A DNA stretch of 64,000 nt, taken from NCBI RefSeq assembly GCF_013778325.1, contig NZ_JACEIB010000008.1, forward strand, positions 1 through 64,000, written 5' to 3'. A program made the translations under genes and the position numbers. This DNA is from Sphingomonas chungangi (GTDB lineage Bacteria; Pseudomonadota; Alphaproteobacteria; Sphingomonadales; Sphingomonadaceae). Below, piece after piece: positions 25,647-36,277 of this stretch. Position 1 is the stretch's first letter. Every line of letters begins with the position of its first letter. The notes under the pieces are model-generated. The model made no database searches. It had not been told where the DNA came from and saw nothing but the letters and a program-made list of their open reading frames with translations.

Positions 25647-28223
25647 ATGCTTACTACCAGAATCATCGCGCGCGCCTCGGTCTCGGCGCTGGCGCTCGCG
25701 GCCATCGCGCCGGCTTTTGCGCAGTCCACCGGTACGCAGGAATTCGACAAGAGCCAGATCGTCGTCACCGCCAAGAACGGCGACAGTTCGGTTGCGGGCA
25801 CGGCCGTCTCGTCGACGCCCAAGGCGAAGACCGCGCTGACCGACGAATTCATCGGCCGCCAGCGCGCCGGCCAGTCGATCGACGACATCATCAACATGTT
25901 GCCGGGTGTCAGCTTCCAGAATAACGGCCCGTACGGCGATGCCGGCGGAACACTCACGATCCACGGCTTCGACTCGTCGCGCATCTCGCAGACGTTCGAC
26001 GGCATCCCGCTCAATGACTCGGGCAATTACGCGCTCTACTCGCAGGAGCAGGTCGATCCCGAGATCATCAAGCAGGTGGAGGTCAGCACCGGCTCGACCG
26101 ACATCGACAGCCCGACCGCCTCGGCGACCGGTGGCACCGTCAACTACACCATCCGAGATCCCAGCGAGGATTTCCACGTCCGCTTCGCGGGCTCGATGGG
26201 GCAGTGGCAGTTCATGCGCCTGTTCGGCGTCGTCGATACCGGCGATTTCACCAAGTACGGCACGCGTGCCTTCGTCTCCGCGAGCAAGCAGAGCGACGTC
26301 AATCCGTATGACTCGGGCTCCAAGCTCGATCGCAAGCAGGTCAACGCCAAGGTCTATCAGCCGATCGGCAGCAATGGCGACTTCGTCTCGGTGACCGGCT
26401 TCTACGATCGCAACCGCGGCGACCATTTCAACGACTTCACGCTCCAGGAATCGAGCTTCCCCGGCTCGGCGAGCGACATCAGCGCGAAGCCTCCGATCTG
26501 CACCGTCGCCGCTGCGACGCCGGGCAAGGCCGACAAGCCCAATGCCTGCGCCACATCGGCAGCGGGCTATTACGGCTACACCCAGAACCCCACGAACATC
26601 TGGCAGATCCACCTGAACTCGCGCTTCACGCTCGCCAACGGCCTGATCCTGACGGTCGAGCCGAACGTCGGCTATACCGAAGCCAACGGCGGCTCGATCG
26701 TGACCGCGACGGAAGGCAATTACACCAAGAAAGTGAATGGCCAGACCATCTACGGCTTCATCGGCGGCAAGCCCTATCTGGGTGGCGTCGATCTGAACGG
26801 CGACGGCGACACGCTCGACACGGTCAGCGTGGATGCGCCTTCTAACACGATCACCCACCGCTACGGCGTGATCGCCAACCTGATCTGGCACATCGCGCCC
26901 ACCCAGACGGTGCGCGTGAACTATACGCTGGATCACGCCAAGCTCTACCAGACCGGCGAGCTCGGCTACCTCGCTGCCGATGGCCGCCCAGTCGCCTCCT
27001 TCCCGAAGAACGATCCGATCCTGGATGCCAGCGGAAACCCGATCGAGAAGCGCGACCGCCTGTCCTATTCGATCCTGAACCAGGTTTCGGGCGAGTATCG
27101 CGGCGAGTTCTTCGACAACAAGCTGGTGCTCCAGGCCGGCGTCCGCGCGCCGTTCTTCAAGCGCGACCTGAACAACCGCTGCGTTTCGGAATCGGGTGGC
27201 AACGGTTACGTCGACTGCTTCAACGATCCCGCCTCGCAGGCCGCCTTCCTTGCCGCCAACCCGTCCTACCAGGCACCGCAGAGCCGCCACGACAATTATA
27301 ACAAGGTGCTGCCGAGCGCCGGTTTCACCTACAATTTCACGCCGCACGTGAGCGCGTTCGGTGATTACTCGCAGGGCCTACAGGTGCCGAGCACCGACAC
27401 GCTCTACGACGGCTTCGCCTTCCCGGTCGGCGATCCGGCGGCAAAGCCCAAAATGGAGACGAGCTACAACTTCGAAGGCGGTCTGCGTTACAAGTCGCAC
27501 AATATCCAAGCGCAGCTGTCCGGCTGGTACACCAGCTTCCACAACAAGATCGAGGAATCGACGATCGAGGACCCGCAGAACCCCGGCGGCCTCCCCATCA
27601 CCGTCTATACCAATCTCGGGACCGTGCATAAGTACGGCTTCGACGGCAGCATCTCCTACGCGCCGGACCACCACTTCACGCTCTATGCGTTCGGTTCGTA
27701 CCTGCACTCGAAGATTCTGGACAATCTCCAGCAGGGCCTCTGCACCGCCAACAACGTGAAATTCGGTGACTCGGGCGGCCTCACCGGCACCTGCATGAGC
27801 CGCACCCAGCCGATTATCCGCGCAACCGGCGGCAAGCAGGAATCGGGTTCGCCGTCCTACATGTTCGGCGGCCGCGTACAGGGCAGCTTCGGCCCGCTCG
27901 AAGTCGGCGTGCAGGCCAAGCGCACCGGCCCGCGCTACGTGAACGACCAGAATACGCCGGTCCTCAACGAGAACGATCTCAGCGAAGCCGTCTATCCGGC
28001 CAAGACGCCGTCCTACACGCTGGTCGATCTCGACGCGCGCCTGAACCTCGGGTTCCTCGGCCTCAACGACAAGACCTACCTGCAGCTGAACGTGACCAAC
28101 CTGTTCGACAAATTCTATGTCGGCGGGTTCAGCGGCCAGGTCGGCAACCTCAACTATCCGGCGCAGTACGTCTATGTCGGCACGCCGAGAACCTTCAGCG
28201 GCACCGTCAACATCGCGTTCTGA
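25647..28223 (+). CDS. TonB-dependent receptor
   Basis: An 858-residue outer-membrane receptor: signal peptide ending IAPAFAQ, plug domain from QIVVTAKNG through IIKQVEVSTGSTDIDSPTASATGG, then a 22-strand-type barrel ending with aromatic Phe (VNIAF), the usual outer-membrane insertion signal. The TonB box is likely the SQIVVTA stretch. Substrate is not evident. AGGGGG lies about 11 bases before the ATG. The RND pump genes follow after 127 bp on the same strand. Confidence 0.9.
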   Translation: MLTTRIIARASVSALALAAIAPAFAQSTGTQEFDKSQIVVTAKNGDSSVAGTAVSSTPKAKTALTDEFIGRQRAGQSIDDIINMLPGVSFQNNGPYGDAGGTLTIHGFDSSRISQTFDGIPLNDSGNYALYSQEQVDPEIIKQVEVSTGSTDIDSPTASATGGTVNYTIRDPSEDFHVRFAGSMGQWQFMRLFGVVDTGDFTKYGTRAFVSASKQSDVNPYDSGSKLDRKQVNAKVYQPIGSNGDFVSVTGFYDRNRGDHFNDFTLQESSFPGSASDISAKPPICTVAAATPGKADKPNACATSAAGYYGYTQNPTNIWQIHLNSRFTLANGLILTVEPNVGYTEANGGSIVTATEGNYTKKVNGQTIYGFIGGKPYLGGVDLNGDGDTLDTVSVDAPSNTITHRYGVIANLIWHIAPTQTVRVNYTLDHAKLYQTGELGYLAADGRPVASFPKNDPILDASGNPIEKRDRLSYSILNQVSGEYRGEFFDNKLVLQAGVRAPFFKRDLNNRCVSESGGNGYVDCFNDPASQAAFLAANPSYQAPQSRHDNYNKVLPSAGFTYNFTPHVSAFGDYSQGLQVPSTDTLYDGFAFPVGDPAAKPKMETSYNFEGGLRYKSHNIQAQLSGWYTSFHNKIEESTIEDPQNPGGLPITVYTNLGTVHKYGFDGSISYAPDHHFTLYAFGSYLHSKILDNLQQGLCTANNVKFGDSGGLTGTCMSRTQPIIRATGGKQESGSPSYMFGGRVQGSFGPLEVGVQAKRTGPRYVNDQNTPVLNENDLSEAVYPAKTPSYTLVDLDARLNLGFLGLNDKTYLQLNVTNLFDKFYVGGFSGQVGNLNYPAQYVYVGTPRTFSGTVNIAF

Positions 28224-28350
28224 TCAACGGACCGGAAGGCTCGTTACGCTGGGGTGGCAGGCGCAAGCCTGCCGCCCCTTACTTTTTCGTCATGCCAGCA
28301 TTTCGGCACTGACATCAGCGCGCAACACACGCATAAGATGCGCGCCGACA

Positions 28351-29556
28351 ATGCCTTTTCCCCGCCTCCCCGCCTCGATGTTGCTCACCGCCTCGCTGCT
28401 GGCGCTCGCCGGCTGTGGGGGCGACAAGAAGCAGCCGCCCAAGCCGACCCCGACCGTCGGCGTCATCGTCGCCCAGCCCGGCAGCGCCGCGATGGCGACC
28501 GAGCTGCCGGGGCGCACCGACGCCTTCCAGGTATCGGACGTGCGGCCACAGGTGGCCGGCATCATCCTCAAGCGGCTCTTCACCGAGGGCGGTATCGTCC
28601 ATCAGGGCCAGCCGCTCTATCTGATCGATCCGGCGCTCTATCGCGCCGCCGTCGCCCAGGCGCAGGGCCAGCTCGCCTCCGCCCAGGCGACCGCCGTCGC
28701 CGCTAAGCTCAAGGCGGATCGCTACACCGATCTCGAGAAGATCAACGCCGTCGCCAGGCAGGATGCCGCCGACGCCCGTGCCGCCGCCGGTGAGGCCGAG
28801 GCCGCGATCGTCCAGCAGCGCGCCAATCTGCAGACCGCGCAGATCAACCTTCATTACACGCGGGTCAACGCGCCGATCTCGGGCCGGATCAGCCGCTCGA
28901 CGGTGACGCCCGGCGCTCTGGTGACGGCGAGCCAGACCGACGCGCTCGCCTCCATCACCCAGCTCGATCCGATCTACGTCGATATCCAGCAGAGCTCGAC
29001 CCAGCTGCTCGCGCTCCGCCAGGCGATCGCCAAGGGCGGCGCGATGCCGGACAAGGCGGCGGTCAAGCTCAAGCTGGAGGACGGCACGGATTATCCGCTG
29101 ACCGGCAGCCTCGAATTCTCCGAGGTGCAGGTCGATACCTCGACCGGCGCGGTGACGCTGCGCGCGCGCTTCCCCAACCCGAACGGCCTGCTCCTGCCGG
29201 GGATGTATGTCCGCGCGGTGGTAAGCCAGGCGGTGCAGCAGAATGTGTTCCGTTTGCCCGAGGCGGCGGTGACGCATGACGCCAAGGGCCAGGCATCGGT
29301 GCTGGTGGTCGGTGCGGACGGCAAGGTCGCCTCGAAGAAGGTGACCGACAACGGCCTCAGCGACAATCAGTGGGTCGTCTCCGGCGGCATCGCGGCCGGC
29401 GACAAGATCATCGTGCAAGGCAGCAGCAAGGCCAAGCCCGGCCAGGCGGTGCGCGCCGTTACGGCCAGCGACAACCCGGCCGTGATCGACCAGAAACCGG
29501 GCGGCCAGAAGGGCGCCGCCGACAGCAAGGGCGGTCAGTCGGGCGCCGCCCAATGA
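28351..29556 (+). CDS. RND efflux periplasmic adaptor (membrane fusion protein)
   Basis: A 401-residue AcrA/MexA-type adaptor. It has a lipoprotein signal (lipobox LAGC after SMLLTASLLA), the lipoyl-like and hairpin region (GGIVHQGQPLYLIDPALYRAAVAQAQGQ in parts, about 70-105; coiled-coil to about 160), YTRVNAPISGRIS, and a beta-barrel domain near 200-290. A polar tail rich in Gly/Lys/Gln closes it. The start at 28351 (MPFPRLPASMLL) is where the signal begins; the open frame to 28117 runs inside the preceding receptor gene. It overlaps the pump gene by 4 bp. Confidence 0.92.
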   Translation: MPFPRLPASMLLTASLLALAGCGGDKKQPPKPTPTVGVIVAQPGSAAMATELPGRTDAFQVSDVRPQVAGIILKRLFTEGGIVHQGQPLYLIDPALYRAAVAQAQGQLASAQATAVAAKLKADRYTDLEKINAVARQDAADARAAAGEAEAAIVQQRANLQTAQINLHYTRVNAPISGRISRSTVTPGALVTASQTDALASITQLDPIYVDIQQSSTQLLALRQAIAKGGAMPDKAAVKLKLEDGTDYPLTGSLEFSEVQVDTSTGAVTLRARFPNPNGLLLPGMYVRAVVSQAVQQNVFRLPEAAVTHDAKGQASVLVVGADGKVASKKVTDNGLSDNQWVVSGGIAAGDKIIVQGSSKAKPGQAVRAVTASDNPAVIDQKPGGQKGAADSKGGQSGAAQ

Positions 29557-32500
29557 TCTCGCGCTATTTCATCCAGCGGCCCATCTTCGCATGGGTGATC
29601 GCGATCGTGATCATGCTCGCCGGCATCGGCGCGCTGACCCGCCTGCCGATCGAGCAATATCCGGACATCTCGCCCCCCACGGTCGGCATCAACGCCACCT
29701 ATCCGGGCGCGTCGGCCGAAGTGCTCGAGGATTCGGTCACGCAGGTTATCGAGCAGCAGCTGACCGGCCTGGACGGGCTGCTCTACTTCCAGTCGACGTC
29801 GAGCGATTCCGGCACCGTCACGATCACCGTCACCTTCGCCAACGGGACCAACCCGGACATCGCGCAGGTGCAGGTGCAAAACAAGGTGCAGCAGGCGCTG
29901 CCCCGCTTGCCCCAGCAGGTGCAGCAACAGGGCCTCACCGTCCAGAAGCGCCAGCCCGATTACCTGCTGATCGTCGGTCTCTACGACAGTTCGGACCAGT
30001 CGACCTCGGCGGACGTCGCCGACTTCATGGTCTCCAAGCTGCAGGACCCGCTGAGCCGCGTGAACGGCGTCGGCGAGGTGGACGCGTTCGGCACCCAATA
30101 TGCGATGCGCGTCTGGCTGGACCCGTTCAAGCTGAACGCGCACCAACTGATGCCGTCGGACGTGACGAACGCGATCGAGGCGCAGAACGTGCAGGTCGGC
30201 GCCGGCCTGATCGGCGCGCAGCCATCGGCGCCCGGGCAGGAACTCAACGCCACCGTCACCGCCCAGTCGCGCCTGACGACCCCGCAGGAATTCCGCGATA
30301 TCATCCTGAAAACCGAAACCGATGGTTCGGTGGTGCGCCTCAGCGACGTCGCGCGCGTCGAGCTCGGGCAGGAACAATATACGTCGGTCTCACGCTACGA
30401 CGCCCACCCTGCCGCCGGTCTTGCGGTCAGCCTCGCGCCGGGTGCCGACGCGCTCAAGACCTCGGAGGCCGTCCGCGCCAAGGTGCAGCAACTGTCTGAC
30501 ACTTTCCCGGCCGGCTACAAGGTCGCCTACGTCCGCGACAGCACGGACTTCATCAAGCTCTCGGTCGCCGAAGTCGAGAAGACGCTGATCGAGGCGATCA
30601 TCCTCGTCGTCATCGTCATGTACGTCTTCCTGCAGAGCTGGCGCGCCACTTTGATCCCGGCGATCGCGGTGCCGGTCGTGCTGCTCGGCACCTTCGGCAT
30701 CCTCGCCGCCGCCGGCTATTCGGTGAACACGCTGACCCTGTTCGGCATGGTGCTGGCGATCGGCCTGCTCGTCGACGACGCGATCGTGGTCGTCGAGAAT
30801 GTCGAGCGCATCATGGAGGAGGAGAAGCTCTCCCCCTATGATGCTACCGCCAAGTCGATGGAGGAAATCTCCGGCGCGCTGATCGGCATCGCCATGGTGC
30901 TCTCCGCCGTGTTCCTGCCGATGGCCTTCTTCGGCGGATCGACCGGCACGATCTATCGGCAGTTCTCGATCACCATCGTCTCCTCGATGGTGCTGTCCGT
31001 GATCGTCGCCCTGATCCTGACCCCGGCGCTGACATCCACCCTCCTCAAGCCCAAGCATGAGGAGGAGGGCCACAAGCGCGACAACGTCTTCACCCGCACG
31101 TCGGATCGTTTCTTCGGCTGGTTCAACCGCACCTTCGACAAGGGCGTCAATAAATATCAGGGCGGCGTCGGTTATGTGATCGAGCGCACGCGCTGGTTCA
31201 TGATCGCCTTCGTGGGCGTCGTGGCGCTGCTCGGTTTCCTGTTCATCCGCCTGCCCACCGGCTTCCTGCCGACCGAGGATATCGGCCAGGCGATCGTGCA
31301 ATATTTCCTGCCGGCCGGCGCAACGCAGGATCGCACCAACAAGGTCAGCCAGGCGGCCGAGAACTACTTCCTGCACAAGGAAGGCGACGTGCAAGACATG
31401 TTCGCCAATACCGGTCGCAGCTTCTCGGGTACCGGCGACAATACCGGCCAGGCTTTCCTGCTGCTCAAGCCGTGGGACGACCGCAAGGGATCGAAGAACA
31501 GTGCGCAGGCGGTCGTCGATCGCGCGCAGAAGGCGATGGGCGGCCTGCGCGACGCGCGTGTGTTGACGGTGCTGCCGCCCGCCATCCGCGGCCTCGGCCA
31601 GACCAACGGCTTCACGCTGGAGATCCAGAACCAGGGCAATCTCAGCCGCGAGGACTTCGCGGCGGCCAAGGACAAGATCATCGCCGAGGCCAATCAGGAC
31701 CCGATCCTCGACGCGGTGCGCCTCGGCTCGCTGGAGGACACGCCCCACCTGCATATCGATGTCGACGAGGCGAAGGTCGGCGCGCTCGGCCTGGCGCAGG
31801 CGGACGTCAACTCCACCCTGTCAGCCGGGTTCGGCGGCACCTACGTCAACGACTTCATCGATCGCGGCCGGGTGAAGCGCGTCTACATCCAGGGCGACGC
31901 CCCCTATCGCGGATCGCCCGAGGATCTCGCCGACTGGCACGTCCGCTCGACCAACGGCACAATGGCCCCCTTCTCGTCCTTTTCGACGACCAGCTGGACC
32001 AAGGCGCCTTCGACGCTGCAACGCTTCAACGGCGTGTCATCCTACGAGATCCAGGGCCAGGCGTCGGCGAGCAGCAGCTCGGGCGCGGCGATGGACGAGA
32101 TTCAGAAGCTTGCCGAGCAGGTTCCCGGGATCGGCACCAGCTGGTCCGGCCTCTCCTATCAGGAGCGGCTGTCGACTGGGCAGGCACCGTACCTTTATGC
32201 ACTGTCGGTTCTGGTGATCTTCCTGTGCCTCGCGGCGCTCTACGAGAGCTGGTCGATCCCGATCTCGGTCCTGATGGTGATCCCCTTGGGCGTGATCGGC
32301 GCCGTGCTCGCGGTGATGGTGCGGGGTCTCGACAACGACATCTATTTCCAGGTCGGCCTGCTCACCACCATCGGCCTTTCGGCCAAGAACGCCATCCTGA
32401 TCGTCGAGTTCGCCGAGTTCGCCGAGGAACGCGGCAAGACGCCGATGGAGGCCGCGATGGAAGCCGCCAAGCTGCGCCTGCGCCCGATCCTGATGACCTC

Positions 32501-32711
32501 GCTGGCCTTCGTGGCGGGCGTGATCCCGCTCGCCATCGCGACCGGTGCCGGCGCGCAGAGCCGCGTCGCGATCGGCACGGCGGTGGTCGGCGGCATGATC
32601 ACCGCGACCAGCCTCGCCATCTTCTTCGTGCCGATGTTCTTCGTGCTGGTCCGCTGGCTGTTCACGCGCGGCGGGCACAAAGGCCACAGCGACGCGGCAT
32701 TGGAGGCCTGA
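29553..32711 (+). CDS. RND multidrug efflux transporter permease (AcrB/MexB family, HAE1)
   Basis: 1052 residues, the standard HAE1 length. The N-terminus MISRYFIQRPIFAWVIAI is typical. Helix 4 carries the proton-relay aspartates in GLLVDDAIVVVENVERIM, and two large periplasmic loops follow helices 1 and 7 (FLPTEDIGQ marks the second). The protein exports hydrophobic compounds by proton antiport with the adaptor encoded just upstream (ATGA overlap). No TolC-type outer-membrane channel gene is adjacent, so it must use one encoded elsewhere. No local TetR-type regulator is seen. Confidence 0.94.
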   Translation: MISRYFIQRPIFAWVIAIVIMLAGIGALTRLPIEQYPDISPPTVGINATYPGASAEVLEDSVTQVIEQQLTGLDGLLYFQSTSSDSGTVTITVTFANGTNPDIAQVQVQNKVQQALPRLPQQVQQQGLTVQKRQPDYLLIVGLYDSSDQSTSADVADFMVSKLQDPLSRVNGVGEVDAFGTQYAMRVWLDPFKLNAHQLMPSDVTNAIEAQNVQVGAGLIGAQPSAPGQELNATVTAQSRLTTPQEFRDIILKTETDGSVVRLSDVARVELGQEQYTSVSRYDAHPAAGLAVSLAPGADALKTSEAVRAKVQQLSDTFPAGYKVAYVRDSTDFIKLSVAEVEKTLIEAIILVVIVMYVFLQSWRATLIPAIAVPVVLLGTFGILAAAGYSVNTLTLFGMVLAIGLLVDDAIVVVENVERIMEEEKLSPYDATAKSMEEISGALIGIAMVLSAVFLPMAFFGGSTGTIYRQFSITIVSSMVLSVIVALILTPALTSTLLKPKHEEEGHKRDNVFTRTSDRFFGWFNRTFDKGVNKYQGGVGYVIERTRWFMIAFVGVVALLGFLFIRLPTGFLPTEDIGQAIVQYFLPAGATQDRTNKVSQAAENYFLHKEGDVQDMFANTGRSFSGTGDNTGQAFLLLKPWDDRKGSKNSAQAVVDRAQKAMGGLRDARVLTVLPPAIRGLGQTNGFTLEIQNQGNLSREDFAAAKDKIIAEANQDPILDAVRLGSLEDTPHLHIDVDEAKVGALGLAQADVNSTLSAGFGGTYVNDFIDRGRVKRVYIQGDAPYRGSPEDLADWHVRSTNGTMAPFSSFSTTSWTKAPSTLQRFNGVSSYEIQGQASASSSSGAAMDEIQKLAEQVPGIGTSWSGLSYQERLSTGQAPYLYALSVLVIFLCLAALYESWSIPISVLMVIPLGVIGAVLAVMVRGLDNDIYFQVGLLTTIGLSAKNAILIVEFAEFAEERGKTPMEAAMEAAKLRLRPILMTSLAFVAGVIPLAIATGAGAQSRVAIGTAVVGGMITATSLAIFFVPMFFVLVRWLFTRGGHKGHSDAALEA

Positions 32712-32874
32712 CACCGCGATCAGGTTTGACGCGTGCGATTGCAAAGACTAGCGCGGCGATTGCAGGAGTGGATTCGCCACCCGGCGGGCGCGGTCGAGAG
32801 CCGCGCGGATGTCCGCAAGGATATCGCGAGATAAACCGGGCGGCCGAGGCCGACCCGCTCCGTCCGCGCCCGCC

Positions 32875-34161
32875 TTACCTCTTCGCGATCACGTAGAGCA
32901 GCATCGAGGCCAAGATCACGCCGATCAGCCCGCCGATCTCGGCCCGGCTGCCCAGCGCGATCGCGACCAGCATCGATCCCGAACCCAGCACCACCCACAG
33001 GCCCAGCCACGGCAGGCGGACAGGCTCCCCGGCCTGCGCCACTTCGCGCACACGCAGCCGCCATGCTGCAAGACAGCCTGCAATATAGAGCGCGCAACTC
33101 GCCAGCGCGGCGAGCACCACCAGCTCCTCGAACGTGCCCGTAACCGCCAGTATAACGCCGATCACCGCATGGGTTATGATGGCATTGGCGGGCACCTGCC
33201 GCTTCGAAAGCCGCCCGAGCGGCGCGGGCAGGAAGCCGTCGCGCGCGAAGGCGAAGAGCAGGCGCGGTGCGCCGAGCAGATCGCTGCCGAGCCAGATCGC
33301 CATCGACAGGGCCGTCCCGATCAGCAGCAGCAGGCCGAGACGCGGGTCGATCAGCGCCATGGCGTCCGCGAGCGGCGCCTTCGAGGCACCCAGCGCATCG
33401 CCGAGCAGCCCCTGGGCCACGCACTGGATGGTGATATAGGCCAGCGTCACGAAGGCCATCGCCGAGATCAGCGCGCGCGGCAGCGTACGCGCCGGATCGC
33501 GTACCTCCCCACTCGCGCCGAGCGAGGTTTCCATGCCCTGGAAGGCGAAGAGGGAGAGCAGTATCGCGCGTCCGATGCCGCCCGCATCGGGGGCCGCACC
33601 GATCGAGAGCTTGGCCGGATCGAGGAAGAACAAGCCGATGCCGACGAACAGCAGCAGCGGCACCAGCTTCACCGTCGCTCCGGCGGCGAGCAGACGCGAG
33701 GCGGTGCGCACCCCGAGCAGGTTGATCCCGACCAGCCCGCCCAGCACGCCGACGATGATCAGCAGTCGCGGCGCAGGCCCAGCGAGTGCCGGCACGAGCT
33801 TGCCCAGGGCATCGGCCAACCCGGCCGCGATGCCGCCCGACGCCAGCACGCAGCCGAGCCAAGTGAGGATGCCCGCCACCAGCCCCACCATCGGCCCGAA
33901 CGCCTCGCCCACATATCCGTAGGGGCCGCCCGAGGTCGGCACCCGGCTGCCGGCCTCGGCGAAGCACAGCACCACCGCCGCCATCGCCAGAGCACAGAGC
34001 AGATAGGCGATTAGCGCATAGGGCCCGGCGGCACGCGCCATGCCGGCGGGCAGCGAGAAGATGCCCGCGCCGATCACCGCATTCACCGTTGCGGTGGCGA
34101 GGGCATAGGTGCCGATGCCGCGATCCAGCCCCTCGTCGCGCGCCGATCCGCCGCCGGCCAT
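32875..34161 (-). CDS. APC superfamily amino acid permease
   Basis: A 428-residue polytopic protein with about 12 hydrophobic helices. The first helix has the APC hallmark NAVIGAGIFSLPAGMA, and helix 6-like FAFQGMETSLGASGEVRDPARTLPRA matches the amino-acid permease family. It probably takes up amino acids with protons or cations. The ATG at 34161 overlaps the TGA of the upstream M28 peptidase (TGATG), so the two are translationally coupled, suggesting uptake of amino acids freed by that peptidase (inference). Confidence 0.88.
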   Translation of the reverse strand: MAGGGSARDEGLDRGIGTYALATATVNAVIGAGIFSLPAGMARAAGPYALIAYLLCALAMAAVVLCFAEAGSRVPTSGGPYGYVGEAFGPMVGLVAGILTWLGCVLASGGIAAGLADALGKLVPALAGPAPRLLIIVGVLGGLVGINLLGVRTASRLLAAGATVKLVPLLLFVGIGLFFLDPAKLSIGAAPDAGGIGRAILLSLFAFQGMETSLGASGEVRDPARTLPRALISAMAFVTLAYITIQCVAQGLLGDALGASKAPLADAMALIDPRLGLLLLIGTALSMAIWLGSDLLGAPRLLFAFARDGFLPAPLGRLSKRQVPANAIITHAVIGVILAVTGTFEELVVLAALASCALYIAGCLAAWRLRVREVAQAGEPVRLPWLGLWVVLGSGSMLVAIALGSRAEIGGLIGVILASMLLYVIAKR

Positions 34162-35813
34162 CAACGGCGCTCCGCCGCCGTCTTGTCCCGCTCAGCCCGG
34201 AATTCGCTGTCCTCGGACCAGTTCGGCCACTCGCGTGAATTGGCGAGATCGCGACCGAGATCGTAGAGCAGGCCCACATCCTGCGCCATGCCGGAGAGAT
34301 CCCAATCGGCCGACCATTCGTCACCCGGCTGGTGGTATCGGTTGGCGGTATAGTCCTTGGCCAGCGCATCGCCCTTCTCGCGCCCGCCATTCACCAGGTC
34401 GCGGCCCGATCCGAAGCTGATCGCCGGCACCCCGCGCTTGGCCATCGAGAAATGGTCCGAACGATAGAAGCCGCCCGCCTCGACACGCGGATCGGGCGTG
34501 TAGGAGCGGCCCTGCTTCCTGCCTTCCGCGATTAGGTCGTCGAGCAGGCCGAGCTTCGCGGTGCCCGAGATCGTGAAATCCTTCGTCGGCCCCGTGACCG
34601 ACAGCGCATCCATGTTGATCACGCCCGCCGTGGTCGCCAGCGGATAGACCGGGTTCGTCGCGTAAAATTCTGAGCCGAGAAGCCCCTTCTCCTCCGCCGT
34701 CACCGCCATGAAGACGAGGCTGCGATCGGTGCGCGGCAGCGAGGCGAAGGCGCGCGCCAGTTCCAGAAGCGCCGCCTGCCCGGTGCCGTTGTCGACCGCG
34801 CCGTTGTAGATACGATCGCCCTTCGCATCCGGTGCGCCGACTCCGAGATGATCCCAGTGGGCGGTGTACATCACCGTCTCGCCCGGATGCTTCGTGCCGG
34901 GCAGCCGCGCCAGCACATTGTGCGAGGTGATGGTGGAGACGTTGGCGGTGTAGGCGGCGCTCATCGTCGCCTTGAGCTCGACCGGCTTGAAATCGCGCGT
35001 CTGTGCCTGCTTCTTCAGCGCCTCGAAATCGAGACCGGAGGTCTGGAACAGCTTCACCGCCAGATCGCGCTGGATCCACGCCTCCATCGCCGTGTGGCTG
35101 GCCTTCGGATCCTTGCGGACGATATCGAACTGCGGGTTCGTGTTGCTGTTCTTGACCGTCGCCCAGCCATAGGAGGCAGGATCGGTCTCGTGGATCACGA
35201 TCACGCCCGCCGCGCCCTGCCGCGCGCCTTCCTCATATTTGTAGGTCCAGCGGCCGTAATAAGTCATCGCCTTGCCGCCGAAATCGCCCTGCCCTGTTTC
35301 GTAATCGGGATCGTTGACCAGCACGACCATGATCTTGCCGTGCAGGTCGACGCCCTTGAAATCGTCCCAGTTGCGCTCGGGCGCCTTCACGCCGTAACCG
35401 ACGAAGATGAGCGGCGCATTGTCGATGGCGATCGTCTTCTCGCCGTCCATCGGCGCGCGGATCGCGATTTCGTTACCCTGCACCAGCGGCGTCTTCGCGC
35501 CCGCAATGTCCATCGCGATGTCCGGCTGTCCGACGATCTCGGAACGGAGCAACGGCACGTCCTGAGTCCAGCCGCGCTTGCCGTTCTTCAATGGGCCGCC
35601 CGGCTGGAGCCCCGCAGCCTGGAATTGCTGGATCAGGTAAGCGAGCGTCTTGGTCTCGCCCGCGGTCGCTGGCCCCCGCCCCTCGAACGCATCGGACGAC
35701 AGGGTGCGGATATGGCCGGACAGGCGCTGGGGCGAGAATAAGGGTTCGGGCGGCGTAATCGCCAGGACTCTGGCAGGAAGAGCGGCAAGCAGGCAGGCAA
35801 GCATGAAACGCAT
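34161..35813 (-). CDS. M28 family zinc aminopeptidase with PA-like insert, secreted
   Basis: A 550-residue exported protein (signal peptide MRFMLACLLAALPARVLA). Central segment about 110-260 looks like a protease-associated domain, and the M28 catalytic domain follows with MYTAHWDHLG (zinc His and Asp), GAVDNGTGQAALLELAR (bridging Asp), VTAEEKGLLGSEFYA (catalytic Glu pair), INMDA and the final zinc His in ANRYHQPGDEW. It likely trims amino acids from peptides in the periplasm. Coupled by overlapping stop/start to an APC permease. Confidence 0.9.
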   Translation of the reverse strand: MRFMLACLLAALPARVLAITPPEPLFSPQRLSGHIRTLSSDAFEGRGPATAGETKTLAYLIQQFQAAGLQPGGPLKNGKRGWTQDVPLLRSEIVGQPDIAMDIAGAKTPLVQGNEIAIRAPMDGEKTIAIDNAPLIFVGYGVKAPERNWDDFKGVDLHGKIMVVLVNDPDYETGQGDFGGKAMTYYGRWTYKYEEGARQGAAGVIVIHETDPASYGWATVKNSNTNPQFDIVRKDPKASHTAMEAWIQRDLAVKLFQTSGLDFEALKKQAQTRDFKPVELKATMSAAYTANVSTITSHNVLARLPGTKHPGETVMYTAHWDHLGVGAPDAKGDRIYNGAVDNGTGQAALLELARAFASLPRTDRSLVFMAVTAEEKGLLGSEFYATNPVYPLATTAGVINMDALSVTGPTKDFTISGTAKLGLLDDLIAEGRKQGRSYTPDPRVEAGGFYRSDHFSMAKRGVPAISFGSGRDLVNGGREKGDALAKDYTANRYHQPGDEWSADWDLSGMAQDVGLLYDLGRDLANSREWPNWSEDSEFRAERDKTAAERR

Positions 35814-36038
35814 GTACGGCCCCTTTCTTGGCCCGCCGAACCTATCCGCCACGCCCGAAAAGAAAAGGCTGCCGCCCGATCATCCGGACCTTCTCGAGGC
35901 CTGTGTCGCAAATCCGCGCAGCTTCGTCGATTTTCGTTAACCAAAACTGGTAAATAATTCCCCAGATAAAAAGACCTGTAGCAAGATGCGAATCAGGCGG
36001 AGGCATGATAATCTGTGATCGCTCCGGGGGGACGCGTC

Positions 36039-36248
36039 ATGTCAAAATTGCTCTGTTCCTTTCTTGGTCACAATCGAGATCGCAAAAGTGCCTGGCATGA
36101 CGGCCTGGACTGGCGTGCTTATTGTCGAAGATGCGAAGCACCGATGATCATGGACCATCAGACCCAGATCTGGCGACTGTTCGAGCCGCGCCGCGATGAC
36201 AGCCCCTTCCGCAAGCCATCGCCGCGCGATGAGCGCGATGACCCCTGA
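36039..36248 (+). CDS. Small hypothetical protein with CxxC
   Basis: 69 residues starting MSKLLCSFLGHNRDRKS; contains YCRRCEAPM, a possible zinc knuckle with Cys6 and His10 (C-x3-GH). The C-terminus is polar. A G-rich Shine-Dalgarno (GGGGGG) is 7 bases upstream of the ATG at 36039. Small CxxC proteins of this type recur in sphingomonads; function unknown. Confidence 0.6.
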   Translation: MSKLLCSFLGHNRDRKSAWHDGLDWRAYCRRCEAPMIMDHQTQIWRLFEPRRDDSPFRKPSPRDERDDP

Positions 36249-36277
36249 TCAATCGATGGAAGCTCGGCGAATTTCGT